Assembly (NCBI GenBank): GCA_964551305.1
Contig: CAZKBT010000069.1
Location: 1 to 15,259 of the forward strand
DNA from: JBAZDC01 sp041654595
GTDB lineage: Bacteria > Pseudomonadota > Gammaproteobacteria > Burkholderiales > Burkholderiaceae_B
Length of the DNA: 15,259 bases
Direction: 5' to 3'
The translations under genes and the position numbers were made by a program. Below are positions 15,141 through 15,259 of this stretch, piece by piece. The notes under the pieces are model-generated. The model saw nothing but the letters and a program-made list of their open reading frames with translations. It was not told the DNA's origin and made no database searches. Every line of letters starts with the position of its first letter. Position 1 is the stretch's first letter.

Positions 15141-15259
15141 TCACTGTGGAGCCAGCCGTCCGAACTGAACGGCCAATCCGACTCTGGCACTAGGCAACGC
15201 TATTTTGAGCGCGCGCAGCGCCTCGACCGCTTGCGCGAAGCTGGCATACTTGGCCAACG
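15141..15259 (-). CDS. C-terminal end of an unidentified minus-strand gene
   Basis: Reading leftward from the window edge, 38 codons run to TGA at 15141-15143: LAKYASFAQAVEALRALK and onward to VGLAVQFGRLAPQ. The first complete codon occupies 15255-15257. Strong G/C third positions and an amphipathic Ala/Leu helix argue for real coding sequence, unlike the A+T-rich region next to it. The other two frames are closed earlier. Too little is present to name a family. Confidence 0.5.
   Translation of the reverse strand, partial: LAKYASFAQAVEALRALKIALPSARVGLAVQFGRLAPQ

Noticed and set aside
15034..15174. A 46-codon plus-strand frame near the right edge
   Set aside because: No ribosome site, and it overlaps the more convincing minus-strand gene end at 15141-15259.

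Overview
The window looks like chromosomal DNA of a high-GC betaproteobacterium of the Bordetella/Achromobacter type (Alcaligenaceae). The clues are a Bug-family periplasmic receptor (a family greatly expanded in that group), a membrane-anchored malate:quinone oxidoreductase, a giant repeat-rich autotransporter and strong G/C third-position bias in most genes. This placement is inferred from gene content, not from a marker gene.

Region 1 (1-8637, +) is the 3' part of one enormous type V autotransporter gene. The reading frame is open from the first base, so the start and signal peptide lie outside the window. The passenger is built from glycine-rich beta-strand repeats (PATR type) organised into three very large homologous modules. 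Each module ends in its own cap-like segment, and two repeats of a 'HW-GGDG-W' domain open modules 2 and 3. A linker helix and a C-terminal outer-membrane barrel ending in Phe follow. The gene carries a run of eight G inside the coding sequence, a candidate phase-variation site.

Region 2 (8638-10120) holds a convergent ferritin-like YciE/YciF (DUF892) gene on the minus strand. Divergent from it is a two-gene unit: an unrecognised 79-codon ORF overlapping, by ATGA, a two-helix protein of the low-affinity iron permease family. A perfect GC-rich hairpin separates this unit from the convergent mqo gene.

Region 3 (10122-13030) holds mqo (minus) and, divergently, a Bug receptor gene (plus). The 269-bp spacer between them contains a good sigma70-type promoter for the Bug gene and a perfect 6+2+6 palindrome about 50 bp from the mqo start. 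Mqo feeds malate electrons into the quinone pool. The Bug protein is a periplasmic binder of an unknown, probably carboxylated, solute.

Region 4 (13151-15259, all minus) is visibly A+T-richer in its central part. A polytopic Wzy/WaaL (O-antigen ligase superfamily) membrane protein gene is followed 18 bp later by a gene for a T4 endonuclease V-type pyrimidine-dimer DNA glycosylase. The two are probably co-transcribed from a promoter near 14826-14853 and look like a horizontally acquired pair. At the right edge, the last 38 codons of a GC-rich minus-strand gene enter the window.
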